Source: Struthidea cinerea
Taxonomy: Eukaryota > Chordata > Aves > Passeriformes > Corcoracidae
DNA: 64,000 bases
Assembly: GCA_013397865.1 (NCBI GenBank)
Contig: VZTI01002790.1
Coordinates: 1,090,212-1,154,211 of the forward strand
Direction of reading: 5' to 3'
Program-made: the position numbers and the translations under genes
Shown: one piece after another, positions 37,641 through 49,751 of the stretch
How the letters are laid out: every line of letters begins with the position of its first letter
Numbering within the stretch: the first letter of the stretch is position 1
The notes under the pieces: generated by a model
The model's input: the letters and a program-made list of their open reading frames with translations, nothing else
What the model was told of the DNA's origin: nothing
Databases searched by the model: none

Positions 37641-40204
37641 TTGCCTCTTCCCAGCAGCTTGCAGAGCTGCTGTGCAGCATTCCTAACCAGGCTGTGCTGA
37701 GTGCAGCTTGGGACACAGTCCACTGTATATGCTCTCTGGAATTCTGCATTTCTCTCAGACTATTAAAGGGAGAAGCAAAAGCTCAGAGGCGTTATTTATT
37801 CAATTCGGAAGCCACCCGTTATCCCTGTGTTACACTTCTAACATGCACACACCATGACACAGCACCAGGAGGGAATCCGTTATCCCTGAAAAAGAAATGG
37901 CATGCTCTTTTGAAATCAAAATATGTGCCCTGCTGTCGATGAATATATTCTTGGTTACAGCACAAGGAGGAAGTTTTCGCTTTTCCTCCCCCACCTCTCA
38001 TCCAAATTTCTTCCCCAGGGTTGCAGAGTATGAGATGAGCAACGTGACCTTGCAATGTCAGAATTTTAATGAGTGACTGGTGCACCAAAAGCTATGCAGC
38101 AGCGTCTCCCTGCTCAGCGTTGCTATGAACACTAGCCCTTTATGTAACACTGCTTCTCATCCTCAAGGCTGTCCTTTCCTAGGGTCAGCAGCAACAAACA
38201 CGACATTTATTTATCAAACTGTCAAAGCTACTTACAGCTGACACAGAGAACTCTACACTCCAGTATTTTGGTGAAAAGGAGTTACCAGGTAAAGCTATTT
38301 CCCAATTCCACAGCTGCAGAATAGAGGTAGATGTTTTTTAGAAATAGGTTAACTTGAAAGAGTAAAGGGTTTATTTCAAAGAAGTTGCTTATTTCTAGGG
38401 TGTTTGCTAAAATATACTAGTTTTCTTCTGGGCTTTAGCACTGAGTTCTGCATGGAAATGCAATGTCTTTGCACACTTTAGCTCTCAACCCCCAGGGAGA
38501 CTCTGTATCCATATCTAGAAAATGGGGTTTGCTTTAATTTCTAAAATTGAGAAACTAAGAAGAATGTCTCCTCCCTCCCCTTGGCTCCCAGGTACAAAAT
38601 ATTTTACCGTGTTTATTGCTGGCATTCATCATCCTCTCCTGCCCTCCTTGGGTTGCTCCTCAGTTGACAGCAGTTTACCTGGAGCTTCAGGACCAGCCTT
38701 CCCCCTCATCCAAGGGCTCTGTTAAGAAGCAACCTATGACTGGGACAAGTGGCTTTTTCCAGCTTTCTCTCTGCCCATGTAATAATGGGACAGATCCACT
38801 GCTCTTAGTACAGATCCAGCACCAGTCTCTTGCAAATAGGATCCCTCTAGAGAATATAACACTTCAGGCATGGCAAACCTTGAGGATCCACTGCAAGTTT
38901 AGAGATATTCATAACATCAGAGGAAGTGCACAGCATTCCTCGGTACCAGAATGGATCCCATCCCTCTTACAACATGGGTGATACAATTAGCTGGATACTA
39001 AACCTTCACTTATCCTTATCCAGCCCTTTATGGAGAAGCATTTGTTGCTCAAAACCTTTGTGTCAGAGCATTCATTATACATGTCAGTCCAGCAGAGGAC
39101 TCAGGGTTTTTAACTTCAAAAGATGCTAATTAATCTACTGTGCCTACAAAGGAAATTTCAGGGTTTCTAGGATTTACTATGGTTAGCACAGGCACTAAAA
39201 TACCAGGCTCTTTATAGGAATGAAGAGTCTCATTTCAGCTCCATACATTTCACCAGTGCATCACTGTAGTGGCCTTAATGAAATACACCAGCAGCAGAAA
39301 CAATGCAAATCCCAAATCACTGTTCACAGTTGAGTCATCAGCTATATAATATATATATCTCTGAAAAATGTACATTTATAGCAGAAAACCTCAGCTCAGC
39401 ACAGGCACCAATGGCATTTTGATTAAACCTTGTTGTTAAATCCTCTCTGCTAAAACAATAAAAACTGGTTTAAATTGTGAGGGATGGAAAATCAGCAGAA
39501 AAACTGGATGCATAATCCAGAGAAGAACAGACCCACCTTGCCTTATATCAAACTGGTGAGTTTATGAAATGATTGCCAGGCTGAAGTGAAAATTAATCTC
39601 CCTAGAAGCCCTGTTATTTTTCAAAAAAGTAAACATTGCATTTTAATAACTATGCCTCTTCTCTATTTTAATAACTATGCCTCTTCTCTGACTTACAGTC
39701 CTGGAACTGCTACAGGCAATGACACTTTTGCCTCATGTCTGCTTCCCCTAAGCCATGTCTTGCGGTTTGACACTATAACCTGGTGCATTAAATGTGGAGT
39801 AGAGGTTTTCCTCTTAGGCTGCTGTTCTCCAAGTCCTACCAAACCATTACTGCTATGCTCTGTTAGGCTGTTACAGCTGAATTACTGCTCCCAACACGGC
39901 TGGTCTGCTCCTTGCATTATCTGCCCCCTCTCAGCCAGCTCCAAATCTCCTTGCCACCTATGTGCTAGAGGCATTAACAGCAAATGGGCAGCTCCTGCAC
40001 TTGCACTGGCTGCGAAGAGTGCTCACAGGTTGCTCCATGCTTAGATCAGACAGTGCATGGGTGCCAATATATGCAGTACTTCTCTCACCTGCAAGACCCA
40101 TCTTCAAACAAGGTGGGTGAAGATCTGCAAACAAAGAAAACCACAGGGATTCAGAGCTGAGAGAGCAAGCCAGAGATCGGGATGCAGTGGAAACTGAAAT
40201 AATA
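37641..40204. other. Intergenic sequence between two CR1-derived elements
   Basis: No gene or recognised mobile element. It contains a short TA run near 39345-39360 and a 25-bp tandem duplication at 39641-39690. A long open frame starts at 39586 on the + strand (152 residues) but shows no family motif. Confidence 0.7.
39641..39690. repeat. 25-bp tandem duplication, one mismatch
   Basis: The unit TTTTAATAACTATGCCTCTT followed by CTCTA occurs at 39641-39665 and again at 39666-39690, differing only in the last base (A or G). The near identity points to a recent duplication in the intergenic spacer. Confidence 0.9.
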
Positions 40205-40495
40205 GGAATCACGGAATCACGGAGTCATAGAACAGTTCGGGTTGGAAGGGAACTTCAAGATTGTCTAGTTCCAACCCACCAGCCGTGAGCAGGATATCTT
40301 CCAGACCTCAAAGCCCCATCCTGCCTGGTCTTGAACACTTTTAGGGATGCCACAACTTCTTTGGACAATCTGTTCCAGGGCCTCACCACTCTCACAATAG
40401 AGAACTCCTTCTTAATATCAAATGCAAACCTGCCCTCTTCCAGTTCAAATACATTACCCTTGTTCTATCATTGCATACCCTATTAATAAGGATGT
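40205..40495 (-). mobile_element. CR1 LINE 3' end fragment, antisense
   Basis: On the + strand the reversed CR1 end begins with GGAATCACGGAATCACGGAG and continues through TTCGGGTTGGAAGGGAACTT, AATCTGTTCCAGGGCCTCAC, CTTCTTAATATCAAATGCAA and CATTACCCTTGTTCTATCAT. This is the standard order of a CR1 3' region on the opposite strand. The 5' truncation point is near 40495. Confidence 0.9.
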
Positions 40496-43400
40496 GTGCA
40501 GTGCTTTCACACACATCTTCACAACAGGCCTGCCTAGGCAGGAGTCTCCAGAGGGAGGGTTTATCTATTTTTCCTTTACAGCAACTGTTGCTGTGGCAAA
40601 ACAATCAGCATTTTGCAGAAAAATGGATTTGGTTTAAACTTTCTACCCTAAGCAGTGCAGTCATCAGCTTGGTCCTCTCCCAGACCAGGTTGTTTATTTG
40701 TTGTGATCTCACACTGCTTTCAGTCCTGCCTTCTAGAAGAGCAGAAAAAAGACCAAGGAAGAACTCACATGCTAGTAGTAGTACCACACACTGGAATAGG
40801 GAAGTGTTGCTCCAAACTCAGGGCTGGAATAATCATTGTGGAGGGACAGGCTGTTCTGCAGACCTCAGTGGTGAAGGTCATTCCCCACCAGGCCTTTTCA
40901 CACAACATCAGGGCTCTTTGTTGTGGCAGTGGGCATTTACTCACACAAGTAATCCCAGTGATGTGTGAATAGGTCTTGGGAACATCTGATTAATCCTGCT
41001 GTTAGCTGTGTAAAGCCCTGAGTCCCACACTGCTGCACAAGGGCTGGATTCTTGTTGCGGGGAAAGGGCTTGGTTTCCCATCATGGTATGGAAACATTCC
41101 TGGTCTAAAAAAAGAGTCCTGAAACAATTCTGATGAATAAAACAAAGACCCTGCTGAGCAAACACTGAGAGGTCTGCAGCTTTGTGAAAGACCGAGTGAA
41201 AATTGGGAGAATACAGGGGGAGATCCTTCCCCTGCCAGAAGGACACTTTATGACAGACTCACAGGACACAGTTTAAAGTGCAAAGTGATGCTCAATTATG
41301 TAAATCCAGTTGATCTGCAAATGTGGAATTGAGTGCTGTCAGCCTTCACTTACTTGTCTGGCACTGAGTTATATTTTTACACACACTTGGCTTACAGATA
41401 AAAAAGCAATGGAGTTTAAAAGAGGGCTTGACTCTGTTTTGCAAGCTGGAGAGACACACAAAAAGAGAAATGACAACACAGCCTGTAGAAAGATTGTGTT
41501 TATCATAATATCTGCCACTCCTGAAGCCAAGTCACAGGCACTCAACAACTCTTAAACCTTTTGCCTCTCTCACAGAAGCATAGCTCAAGGAAAAGGAAAA
41601 AGCAACTGAAGCTTTTAGAGTTTCCCCAAACTCTTCCTGACCTGGTCTAGCAATCAGTCAAATCAGCAACAGAAAGGTTTACCCAAAATAAAACACAAGT
41701 ACATTTGCATAGCAATTAGACAGATCTTTTCACTGCTTGTGCATTAAAGTGATCCCAAAACATTAATTAAGCCTCGAAACACTCCAGAAAGGCAGACAGT
41801 CCAGAGCTTGTTTTACAAGTGGGTCAGCTGAGTCAGATACAGCACAAAGAGAGAGAGAGGACAGCCTGGATCTGCTTAGATCTTGCTGTGACAGCACTGC
41901 TTAATGTAACAACATGTGTTTAACATGCCTACAAGCAGCATCAACTCCTGCTACAATGCAGAACAAGAGCACAGTACTAGTATTGCTATTTTAATTATCA
42001 AGTGTTACCTATACAGAAGCTGAGCCAGAAAATATAATCTGCTTTAGCACAGAGCTAACTGCAAAACTAGCTGCTCATTATATGGTAATGGAGCCAATAT
42101 CTGTCAGAGGAGATGTGAAACCACAAACAACATAGTGATTAGATGACTCTAAACTGTATTTAAAAAGCATGAGATACTAGATCCTGAAACTAGAGGAAAA
42201 GATCACTTTCTAGTTGTGGGTAACAGATGCAGGCATGATTTCAATCATGCTTTAAACTAACAGCCAGGAAACAAAGAGCATATGCAGGACCTACAATATC
42301 CAGTATCTCTGCATTTTGCCAACAGTTTTATGTTTATTTCAAAAATCTATGCAGACAGTATTAGAAATAAATCTTACTGATTAAAAAGAATCTAATCCTT
42401 TGCTGCACACCTCCAGTTTTACAGTGATGGATGAAGGAGATCCAGCAGGAAAATAATGGTTCTTCCAGCCTCAAAGAGAAATAAATCAGTAGCTGTAATG
42501 TAGGCTCCCATCTCACACTGCATTTCTATTTTAGCTTCTCTCATCTGGGCTACTTCGAGAAGTCTCACCAGTAGGAATTCGTCTATCTGTGGTTCTTTCC
42601 TTCCTCCTTGAATTTCAAATTGGGCAGAGCCAGAGGTAAAGACTTCAGTGCCAAGTCTGGACACTGAGGAACACATTCCCACATGGCTTCACTGATGCAC
42701 CTCCACCCTGTTGCTCACTGAGTGCAACTCCTGAGCAGAAGCTGCCAAGGCAAAGACCAAACTCATCCTCACTGGTTACACGTACACCGTGCCTATACAC
42801 CACCTACCAGAAAAATGCTTCCCTCTGAACACTCAGACTGATACCTGCAGACTCCTGTACAGAGTTTGTGTCCTGAGCAGAAATTTAGTGCCTTTCCCGC
42901 TAAAACAAAAAAAGGTCTTCATTGGACAGATGGAAATGAAATCAAATGCACTGCCCTAAATTCAGGTGAACCATAGGCACAAGAGTTCTCAAGCCAGCCT
43001 CTGCCTGTGTATGCTGCAAACACTACACTCTACTGCTCCCAGGCTTCTGCTGGAGATCAAGGGAAAGGTTTTCAGAATGTTAAAGTGATGCTGCTCTATT
43101 AAGAGGCACTAGAGTGGTGCCTATTTATGCCAGCTAAGTGTCTGATTCCTGTTTAAATGCCCTCATCTCAACAAATTAAGGAAAAGGGAGAAAAGAAGAA
43201 ATAAAGGAAGTTGGCTTGGCTATTTGGATGGAGAAAAAAAAGGTGCTCCTCTGAACCAAAAAGTTATGAAGTACCAGTTTCAACCTTCCGCTCTCCCATG
43301 GCAATTATGGGTGGAAAACAGCTGTGGGGAGGAGAAGGGGAGGAGAGATTAAATGTGGATGTTTTAGGTCTTCCTCTCTGGAACATACTGAAAGCATACT

Positions 43401-44477
43401 GCAGCTCCTGCAAGGATTGTATCTGCACACATCATCCAAGGAGCCACAGAGCTGAGGGGTTTATTCTCACTCTGCTGTAGGTCTGGTCTCATCCTGCTTT
43501 CAGTGTCACCAGGGTGAACAAGGGTGGCTCCAGGGAAGATACTCAAAGGATCACAGTCAACCAAACATACTCTGGGACCTCTAAAACTGGATTTCAACCT
43601 GCTGCATTGTAAAATAAACAGTCAGAGCATCTGAAAGCTTGAAGTATTTGACATTCAGGGCAGGAGTGCAGAGTGAGTGCAACTTCCACATTGAGTGTGT
43701 GGTGTAATAAAACTTCAGGTCCTGTCTGCTCCTGTTCATCGCGTTTCTTGCTCCATCTTTATGGCTACATAAATCATACTTATTTTGCAAACTCACTGAA
43801 TGCTGAATTGATGCAAGATACAGAGTTCTCCACGTACAGATGCGTGCTTGCCAAGAAGCTGTGACTAGCATCACAGCAGAGGCTGCCCACTGGTGCTACA
43901 AAATTGTGCTCACTTTTCCTTAGGTTAACTTCATTACAGAAGTAGACTAGCAAGAGTAACACTCTATATTTTAAATACAGAATCCCAGTTCTGCAATGTA
44001 TAATAAAATCTTTAATATGGAGTATTTTCACCCCAAAGCCATAAGATTTGTATACCAACAAAAGCAAGAGTTTTTGTAATACACTGTGTTTTGCCACTTG
44101 GATTAACCTGGGGTTTCATTTACTGATCCAGCTTCAGAGGACTGAAGTGGAAGAAGTTCAAACGTCCCACAGATTCTTCTTCCATCAGCTTTTAAAGCAA
44201 TTGTGTCTCTCCCCAGCTTCTGCACTTTTTAATTAACAGAAACAAATCCAAAGAATCACTCCCACCACAAATATTGTGTGAGTGCATTTGAGTAAAAGCA
44301 CTGATTATTTGTTGGTATACTGCTGCATCCATCAGTCTTAAATAATCATAAATAAAAAACATTTGTGCTATTCTTTGGTACATTTCTGTCTGTTTAAACC
44401 ACAGCTGAACTTTTATATTGTACAAACAAAAAATTGCACTTTTATCTTCTAGAGAGTCTTGCTAGTCCAAAAGACTT
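40496..44477. other. Intergenic spacer and probable NOX4 3'UTR
   Basis: No protein-coding exon is recognised. The NOX4 stop codon lies at its right edge, so the rightmost part must be NOX4 3'UTR on the - strand. Candidate - strand poly(A) signals are ATTAAA at 44228-44233 and 44011-44016 and AATAAA at 43460-43465. I cannot tell which is used. Confidence 0.5.
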
Positions 44478-44598
44478 TCAGCTGAAGGATTCTTTATTGT
44501 ACTCAAACCTTGTCCCATAAGAGTTGCTGCTGTTGCTCAGTTTATGAAGTATCTTAGAGATTTTGTTTGGTCCACAACAGAAAACTCCAATGGTCTTC
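44478..44598 (-). CDS. NOX4: NADPH oxidase 4 last exon (C-terminus)
   Basis: NOX4 is a membrane flavocytochrome that passes electrons from NADPH through FAD and two hemes to oxygen, releasing mainly hydrogen peroxide, with p22phox (CYBA) as partner. This exon encodes the end of the NADPH-binding lobe. After a very strong pyrimidine tract and TACAG acceptor it reads KTIGVFCCGPN, with the Cys-Gly-Pro motif that contacts the nicotinamide in NOX and related reductases, then KISKILHKLSNSSNSYGTRF and EYNKESFS with TGA at 44478-44480. The C-terminal wording is diagnostic of NOX4 rather than other NOX genes. The frame joins the previous exon through a split codon AG|G, giving Arg where I recall Gly in human. 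Confidence 0.97.
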
Positions 44599-45559
44599 CT
44601 GTAAAAAAAAGAAAAAGAGGGGAGGGGGAAGTTATGACATTGTGAATAAACAGTACCTTCCAATAGTAGACAGAAGGGGATTCTGGCCTCATGGTATTAT
44701 ACATAACCCAACTACATATAGATTTTAAAGTGAGAACAGTTCACTAGATGATGTAGTTAGTATTATTGAAGCCACCATAACTCTCCCAAGTATCCCTACA
44801 ACAAACCCTATTATTTATCTGACTAAGACAACTCTAAGGAAGAAGCTCTTCATCTTAATCTCAAGATACCAAATGATGAAATATTACTATTTTCCAGTCT
44901 ATTTTTTTTTTCCATGATTAATCACTTTTTTGTTAAAAATGTGTCTCACTGTAAAGGCTTCCTTAGTGTAACTCATGAATTACACAAGCAGATCTAGTCA
45001 CTAGCAGAGATTCGTTACACTAATGAAAACAGAGCACTACTAACCCATGATTATTTCTGGCAGCAACAGAGTAATTTTACTGCTTTACTTTCACATTAGC
45101 ATGCAGTTTTTTTCTTCAACATCTCTATTGGGAAATCTTATGAAAAGTCAAACACAGAGTACGATCCTTGTTCATCACCCATAGCTCTTGGCCCGGTTTC
45201 ATTAGTTAACCTGACTTTTTCACACTACTCTACTGACAACAGCTCTTTGCTCTCTGGTCACTTTAAAATAGGCTGTAAGTCAGACTCACAGCCGTACATC
45301 TGAGAGCTCAGAACTGTAGCCAGCATCAGAACAAAGCATATCCACCACAGCAGGATTGAGCCATTCACAGTAGTCACCATCTCCCTTTTTTGAAAGATGA
45401 GGAGAGGGAAAGGAAGGAGCAGGGAAAGACAATGCAGTGCTGCCTTTTCTGCACCATGAAAAAAAACCCATTCTCTTCCTGTTGAAATTGTGCCCCTAGA
45501 GAAAAAGATCTTAAAGATTTACTAGGATGAAGAAAAAGCATGCGAGAGGCAACATGGCT

Positions 45560-45730
45560 CTAACTATTGTGATCTACAGCACTCACCAAGAGGCTGGAGA
45601 TTTGGGTTCCGGACCCTGCTTCCTGGACTGTTTCAGTATTTTATCCAGTAACTATTTAATATACAATACTTTAGCCCATGCAAGATAATCAAACTCAGTT
45701 TACAGCTCCCTGTGCATGTGTTTGATGAGA
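45560..45730 (+). mobile_element. Possible MIR1-like tRNA-derived SINE relic
   Basis: The piece CACTCACCAAGAGGCTGGAG followed by ATTTGGGTTCCGGACCCTGC resembles the tRNA-like head of old amniote MIR1-type SINEs, where a GGTTC B box precedes CCCTGCTC. The rest is too diverged for a firm assignment. It is supported mainly by the two better candidates nearby. Confidence 0.3.
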
Positions 45731-46464
45731 GGAGGGAACTAACACAAGGAGAAATCTTCGATGCATACTGCCAAGTGTACATGTCTGGTGTCAGGCAGCT
45801 GCTGGGATAGCATGGCAGTGCACGCTACGCCAGTGCACAGCAACACTGGCATGGAACAACCGAGCACTCAAACATCAAAAAGCATCACAAAGTTATGCAG
45901 GTAACTGCAGTGGTGTCCTGGTGCAGGCACCTTACAATGCTGATTTTAATTGCCTTCAATGACCTCATCTCTCATATCAATCCATGGTAAAGTCATAACT
46001 CATACTTTTCTCACCCTTACGTTTATCTATTAAGCTTTCCTGTCCTGGCAGTACTTCTTTTAATGGCAAGGGGTGTTGTGCTGGTGGCTGAATTTGCAGC
46101 AATAATGAGAGCGCTGTTGCTTGTTGCTCTCAAATAAGATTCCTCAGCACTTGCAGACTCTGAACTCCCTCTAATCTGTGTGCCCTGGAGAAAAAGGATT
46201 CATGAGCTGCCAGCAAGACTCTATCTTCTACTGTGTATTTAATTGAAAGAATTAATGTTGTTGGGGGTTTTTTTGTTTTGTTTTTCTTTTTCTTTAGTCT
46301 AATTAGTACAGTGAACTGATAAACCCCAAAGAGTTTGACTGCCCCTCTCCCTTTCACTACATATAAATAGCCAACAAAGTAAATACATGTCTAAGCAGCA
46401 CATACTGCCAATGTATTCCCACCTCAGCAACATCCTTTCAAGGCATACAGAATTTTTGGCTAGT

Positions 46465-46585
46465 AATCAGAATCACAGAAAGGTTAAATGATTTGCCTGA
46501 AGTCACACAAGAGACCCATGGCTAAGAAGGTCTCCTGAAACCCAGCTGAGTCCCTGTTCTGTGCAGTGAGCCAGAGGCTCTCAGA
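46465..46585 (+). mobile_element. MIR-like ancient SINE relic
   Basis: AGAAAGGTTAAATGATTTGC followed by CTGAAGTCACACAAGAGACC resembles the conserved MIR core (GAGGTTAAGTAACTTGCCCA then AGGTCACACAGC). Weaker similarity runs on through AACCCAGCTGAGTCCC. It is non-coding and strongly diverged, as expected of an insertion older than birds. Confidence 0.55.
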
Positions 46586-47024
46586 CTTCCTTCCCAAGAT
46601 ACCCACCATCAGCATCTAGTCTGAACACCCCTTCACTTACCATCTACCTTCCTCCCCTGTGTCCCTGCCTGCAGATGCCTCCCTGCCTGCCTTGCCCGTC
46701 TCCTGCCTGGATGTTGGAACACAAGCAGGAATGTGGCTGAGGGAAGCTACTACAGGGAGCAGCACATTCCTACCCTGAGCTGGTGGGCTTTAACTGTTTA
46801 TCACTTGTTTGGGACAAAGGCTCACTTTGTGGCTGAGATGAAAACAGGCAGCTGTGTAGTCCTGCATCTGAAAATCTTCCTTAATACCATTAACGAGTTT
46901 ACAGTCAAGGAAATGATGCCATAGGCCAGTCTTTGTAATAATTATAAACTTCAATATAGAATTTACTCATTCAGAGCATGAAGCAAGTAACTCCTCAGTG
47001 CTCCTATGGGATGAGTAGGTCGGC

Positions 47025-47150
47025 ACATATTCTTACATCCATTTTATGAATAGCAGGAGTTGAGAGAGGTGAAATACTTTGCTACACTGAGAGGACAGAG
47101 TCAGGACTTGAAATGTTCCTGTTTTAAATCCCACATTCGTTCCTAGAGAG
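47025..47150 (+). mobile_element. MIR-like ancient SINE relic
   Basis: ACATCCATTTTATGAATAGC followed by AGGAGTTGAGAGAGGTGAAA, TACTTTGC and GAGGACAGAGTCAGGACTTG follows the order of the MIR-type consensus (CCATTTTACAGATG, GAAACTGAGGCACAGAGAGG, ACTTGCCC, CAGAGCCAGGACT). It lies about 550 bases from the similar element at 46465 and in the same orientation. Confidence 0.6.
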
Positions 47151-48480
47151 AGGTTTCTCCTTTAAAGCACATGAGAAATGTATCATTGTGTTCCCTGCCT
47201 TTTTCTCCTACCGGTATTCATGTCTTTTTCTGGGTCGTTCTCTACCTGGAAAAAAGCACATGCCCATTTGACTTAAGCAAACTGAGCATGGTGCAAGCTT
47301 TTCATCCAGGACACAACTGAACAGGAACAAGGCTGCTGCTCCATTCCCCCACAAAAGCCATGAAAAAAAGAGACCAGTAGTTTATTACGTGACTGTTCCA
47401 ATGCAGATTGCTGGGTCTGCAGGTGTCATATGAAATATGAACAGTAGATGGCATATGTCTGCTCCTCTTTTCCAGAAAAAAAAAAAGGATCAGGAACCTG
47501 ATGCTGGGTTGTCCCATGTCACGCTCTGAAGGTCTGGCAAAGCTCAGACACTTACAAATGCACTTTGCTTATTTGGGACCCAAACAGCAACAACAGCACC
47601 AATTCACAAAGCACACAGCAATCAGACAGCTACACAGTGAGAGCTCTGCCAGCTGCCTGTTTATTTATGTGCAGCTTTTCCTAAAATCACAAGATAAAAA
47701 CTGGAAAATATCTTGGCTGCCCATAAACAAGCCCAAGGGGATGATTGCAAATGTGAAAGCCTGAACACTGGCACCAGATGTTGGAAACAACTTCATTGAC
47801 CTGTTTTGCTTTAGTTTGGTTTTTTTGGTCTCCGTATAGCAGCAGGGACACTTAGGTGGAAAGTTACAGAGAAATAAGAACTGAAATAAAGCTAGTAGCA
47901 GACCTGGAAATTGGACTAGAGGGAAAGACTGAAGTTCCCATCTCATCCAAGGAAATACGGAGAATAATTACCTACAAAAGGTAAATTTCTGTGGGACAGC
48001 TGAGGCTATAAAAGGCCTCACTACTGTGCATTGTTACAAGTAACTACATCTATAGGTACAGACCTGTATAAACCTTGATAAAGATATGACAAAGGGTGAC
48101 AAATTCTAAATCTTAGCAAGGTAATCAAAAGAGTCAGAACATTATTTAGGTATTAAAAGACACCTTGCTTGAAAATGGTGGCCCAATTTAAAGACCTGAT
48201 GTGAAAAAGCAGAGGAAATGGTACTTGAAGTCTAATTAGGAGTAATGCAATGGAAAGCAAAAAAGAAAAAGCAAGTATGACTACTACTACTACTACTGGC
48301 TTCATCTATATTATGTGCTCTTACATCCTTGGAAGGAAGTGGCAGGAACATCATCATTTTCATCTTTTAGAACTGCACTCACATAGTTAAACAAAAAAAG
48401 ACATTAGAATGGAGCATAAAAGGTCAACAGTCCTCTATGCAGAGATCTTTGAGCCCAGAGAGTCAGCTTTGTTCTCTGAA

Positions 48481-48483
48481 TTT

Positions 48484-48553
<70 letters not shown>

Positions 48554-48612
48554 TTTCTTTCTTTCTTTCTTTCTTCCTTTCTTTCTTCCTTTCTTTCTTC
48601 CTTTCTTACTTT
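48481..48612 (+). repeat. (TTTC)n microsatellite, about 130 bp
   Basis: Some 33 tetramer units of TTTC are present. The left half is pure and the right half is broken by TTCC variants and one TTAC. In the NOX4 transcript this reads as a long GAAA purine run. The strand asymmetry makes it a triplex-prone and probably length-variable tract. The repetitive Phe-Leu-Ser open frames across it are artefacts of the repeat. Confidence 0.97.
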
Positions 48613-49650
48613 GAACCTTTCTTTCCTGTGGTTCCTTACTCTAAACCCCTTCTCTAAGTGTGAAAATTCTACTAGAGACCTAGCAGCCTTTGGGGCATCC
48701 TGTTCACAACATCCGCTATGACCTGAATCCAAGACAAGTATTGTCAGCAGCTCACACTGCCCACAGTGACACATTTGGCACTCAGTATTTCTCAAGAGCC
48801 AGGGCCTCAGTGTCCCCTAGTCACATCTAGCCTCAGAAGAGAGGAGTCAACAAGCCATGGGCAGATTTCACTTTGCAAGTGCAAGAGAGGACAAAAAGTT
48901 CTTGAGGGAAAGTTCTGCAGAGCACCTCCCAACCTGATGCACACAGATCAACAGCTACTCAGTGCAGTTTGCTCCCACACCGCCGACTTCGCCAGAAGTG
49001 GACTAGGGAAGATTCACACAGTCCCTTCTTCCTTCTTCCAGATCAGTTTCTGAGGCAATAAACTGCCAGTGCGGGGTAAAATAGTCAACCAACAAAGTTG
49101 GATCTGGACAAAGACATTCCACAGTCTAATTGCATGTCTTTTCTGGTTTATACTTGTCTTGTTTCAGACCATAATATGCTTTCCTAGCACAGTAAAAAGG
49201 CATTGCCAGGTCTTAACAGAGAATAAAAAATAGCTAGAAATATCCAAAGGCAATACATCTTCTGAATAAAAACAATACAGGTAATTTAAATACTTCCTTG
49301 TGAATTCTGTTTGTAAACTAGCATTAAAAATCATGAATCAACAATTTTAAGAAATGTAACTTTATATAAAAAAACAGCATATGTTGAAAGCAAGACATTG
49401 CCATGGACAAGAACACAGGCAATCTCTGTGCAGTGAGATGGAAATCTGCTACTTTTATTTTCTGGACCACTTAACATCTCAGCTTCATGAAAGGCTGAAT
49501 CGCTCTGAGCATAAAAAAAAAAAGTGTTTCAGTTTGTATAGCCTATCTCTCAGCAACATAAACCCCAGAAATATTTTCATACAAACATAGCTAGAAACAG
49601 ATATCCCCAGCCATCAGACTGTGGCATCCTTCAAGTGGACAAGCACTTAC

Positions 49651-49751
49651 CTCCTATTGCACTTTGCTATGTCATCGAACAGGAGCTTCCACCGGGGCCG
49701 TCCAATCAAAAGCCTGGAGTTTAAAGCTTGATATTTTTCACCAATTATTTT
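49651..49751 (-). CDS. NOX4: NADPH oxidase 4, second-last coding exon
   Basis: A 101-bp exon in the C-terminal NADPH-binding lobe of NOX4. The acceptor is TTCTTGCAG and the donor is GTAAGTGC. It reads KIIGEKYQALNSRLLIGRPR and then WKLLFDDIAKCNR, continuing in frame from GIQ of the previous exon. The GRPRWKLLFD motif is conserved in NOX-family dehydrogenase domains. It is 33 codons plus two bases (AG), which join the first base of the last exon. No disruption is seen. Confidence 0.97.

Larger units (their letters stand above)
44599..49650 (-). other. NOX4: Last NOX4 intron
   Basis: A 5.05-kb intron with a GTAAGTGC donor at its right end and a TTTACAG acceptor at its left end. It holds three stretches resembling ancient MIR-type SINEs (about 45560-45730, 46465-46585 and 47025-47150) and a long TTTC microsatellite (48481-48612). 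Nothing else is recognised. Confidence 0.85.

Noticed and set aside
39586..40044. 152-residue open frame on the + strand, one of the longest in the window
   Set aside because: No domain, no splice context, no upstream gene signal; it starts just before a tandem duplication and has no recognisable homology. Chance frame in the spacer.
44228..44233. ATTAAA on the - strand as the NOX4 poly(A) site
   Set aside because: Plausible by distance from the stop, but other candidates exist and no clear GU-rich element decides between them; recorded only in the spacer entry.
48409..48795. Open frames of repeated Phe-Leu-Ser or Lys-Glu-Arg on both strands
   Set aside because: They are translations of the TTTC microsatellite.
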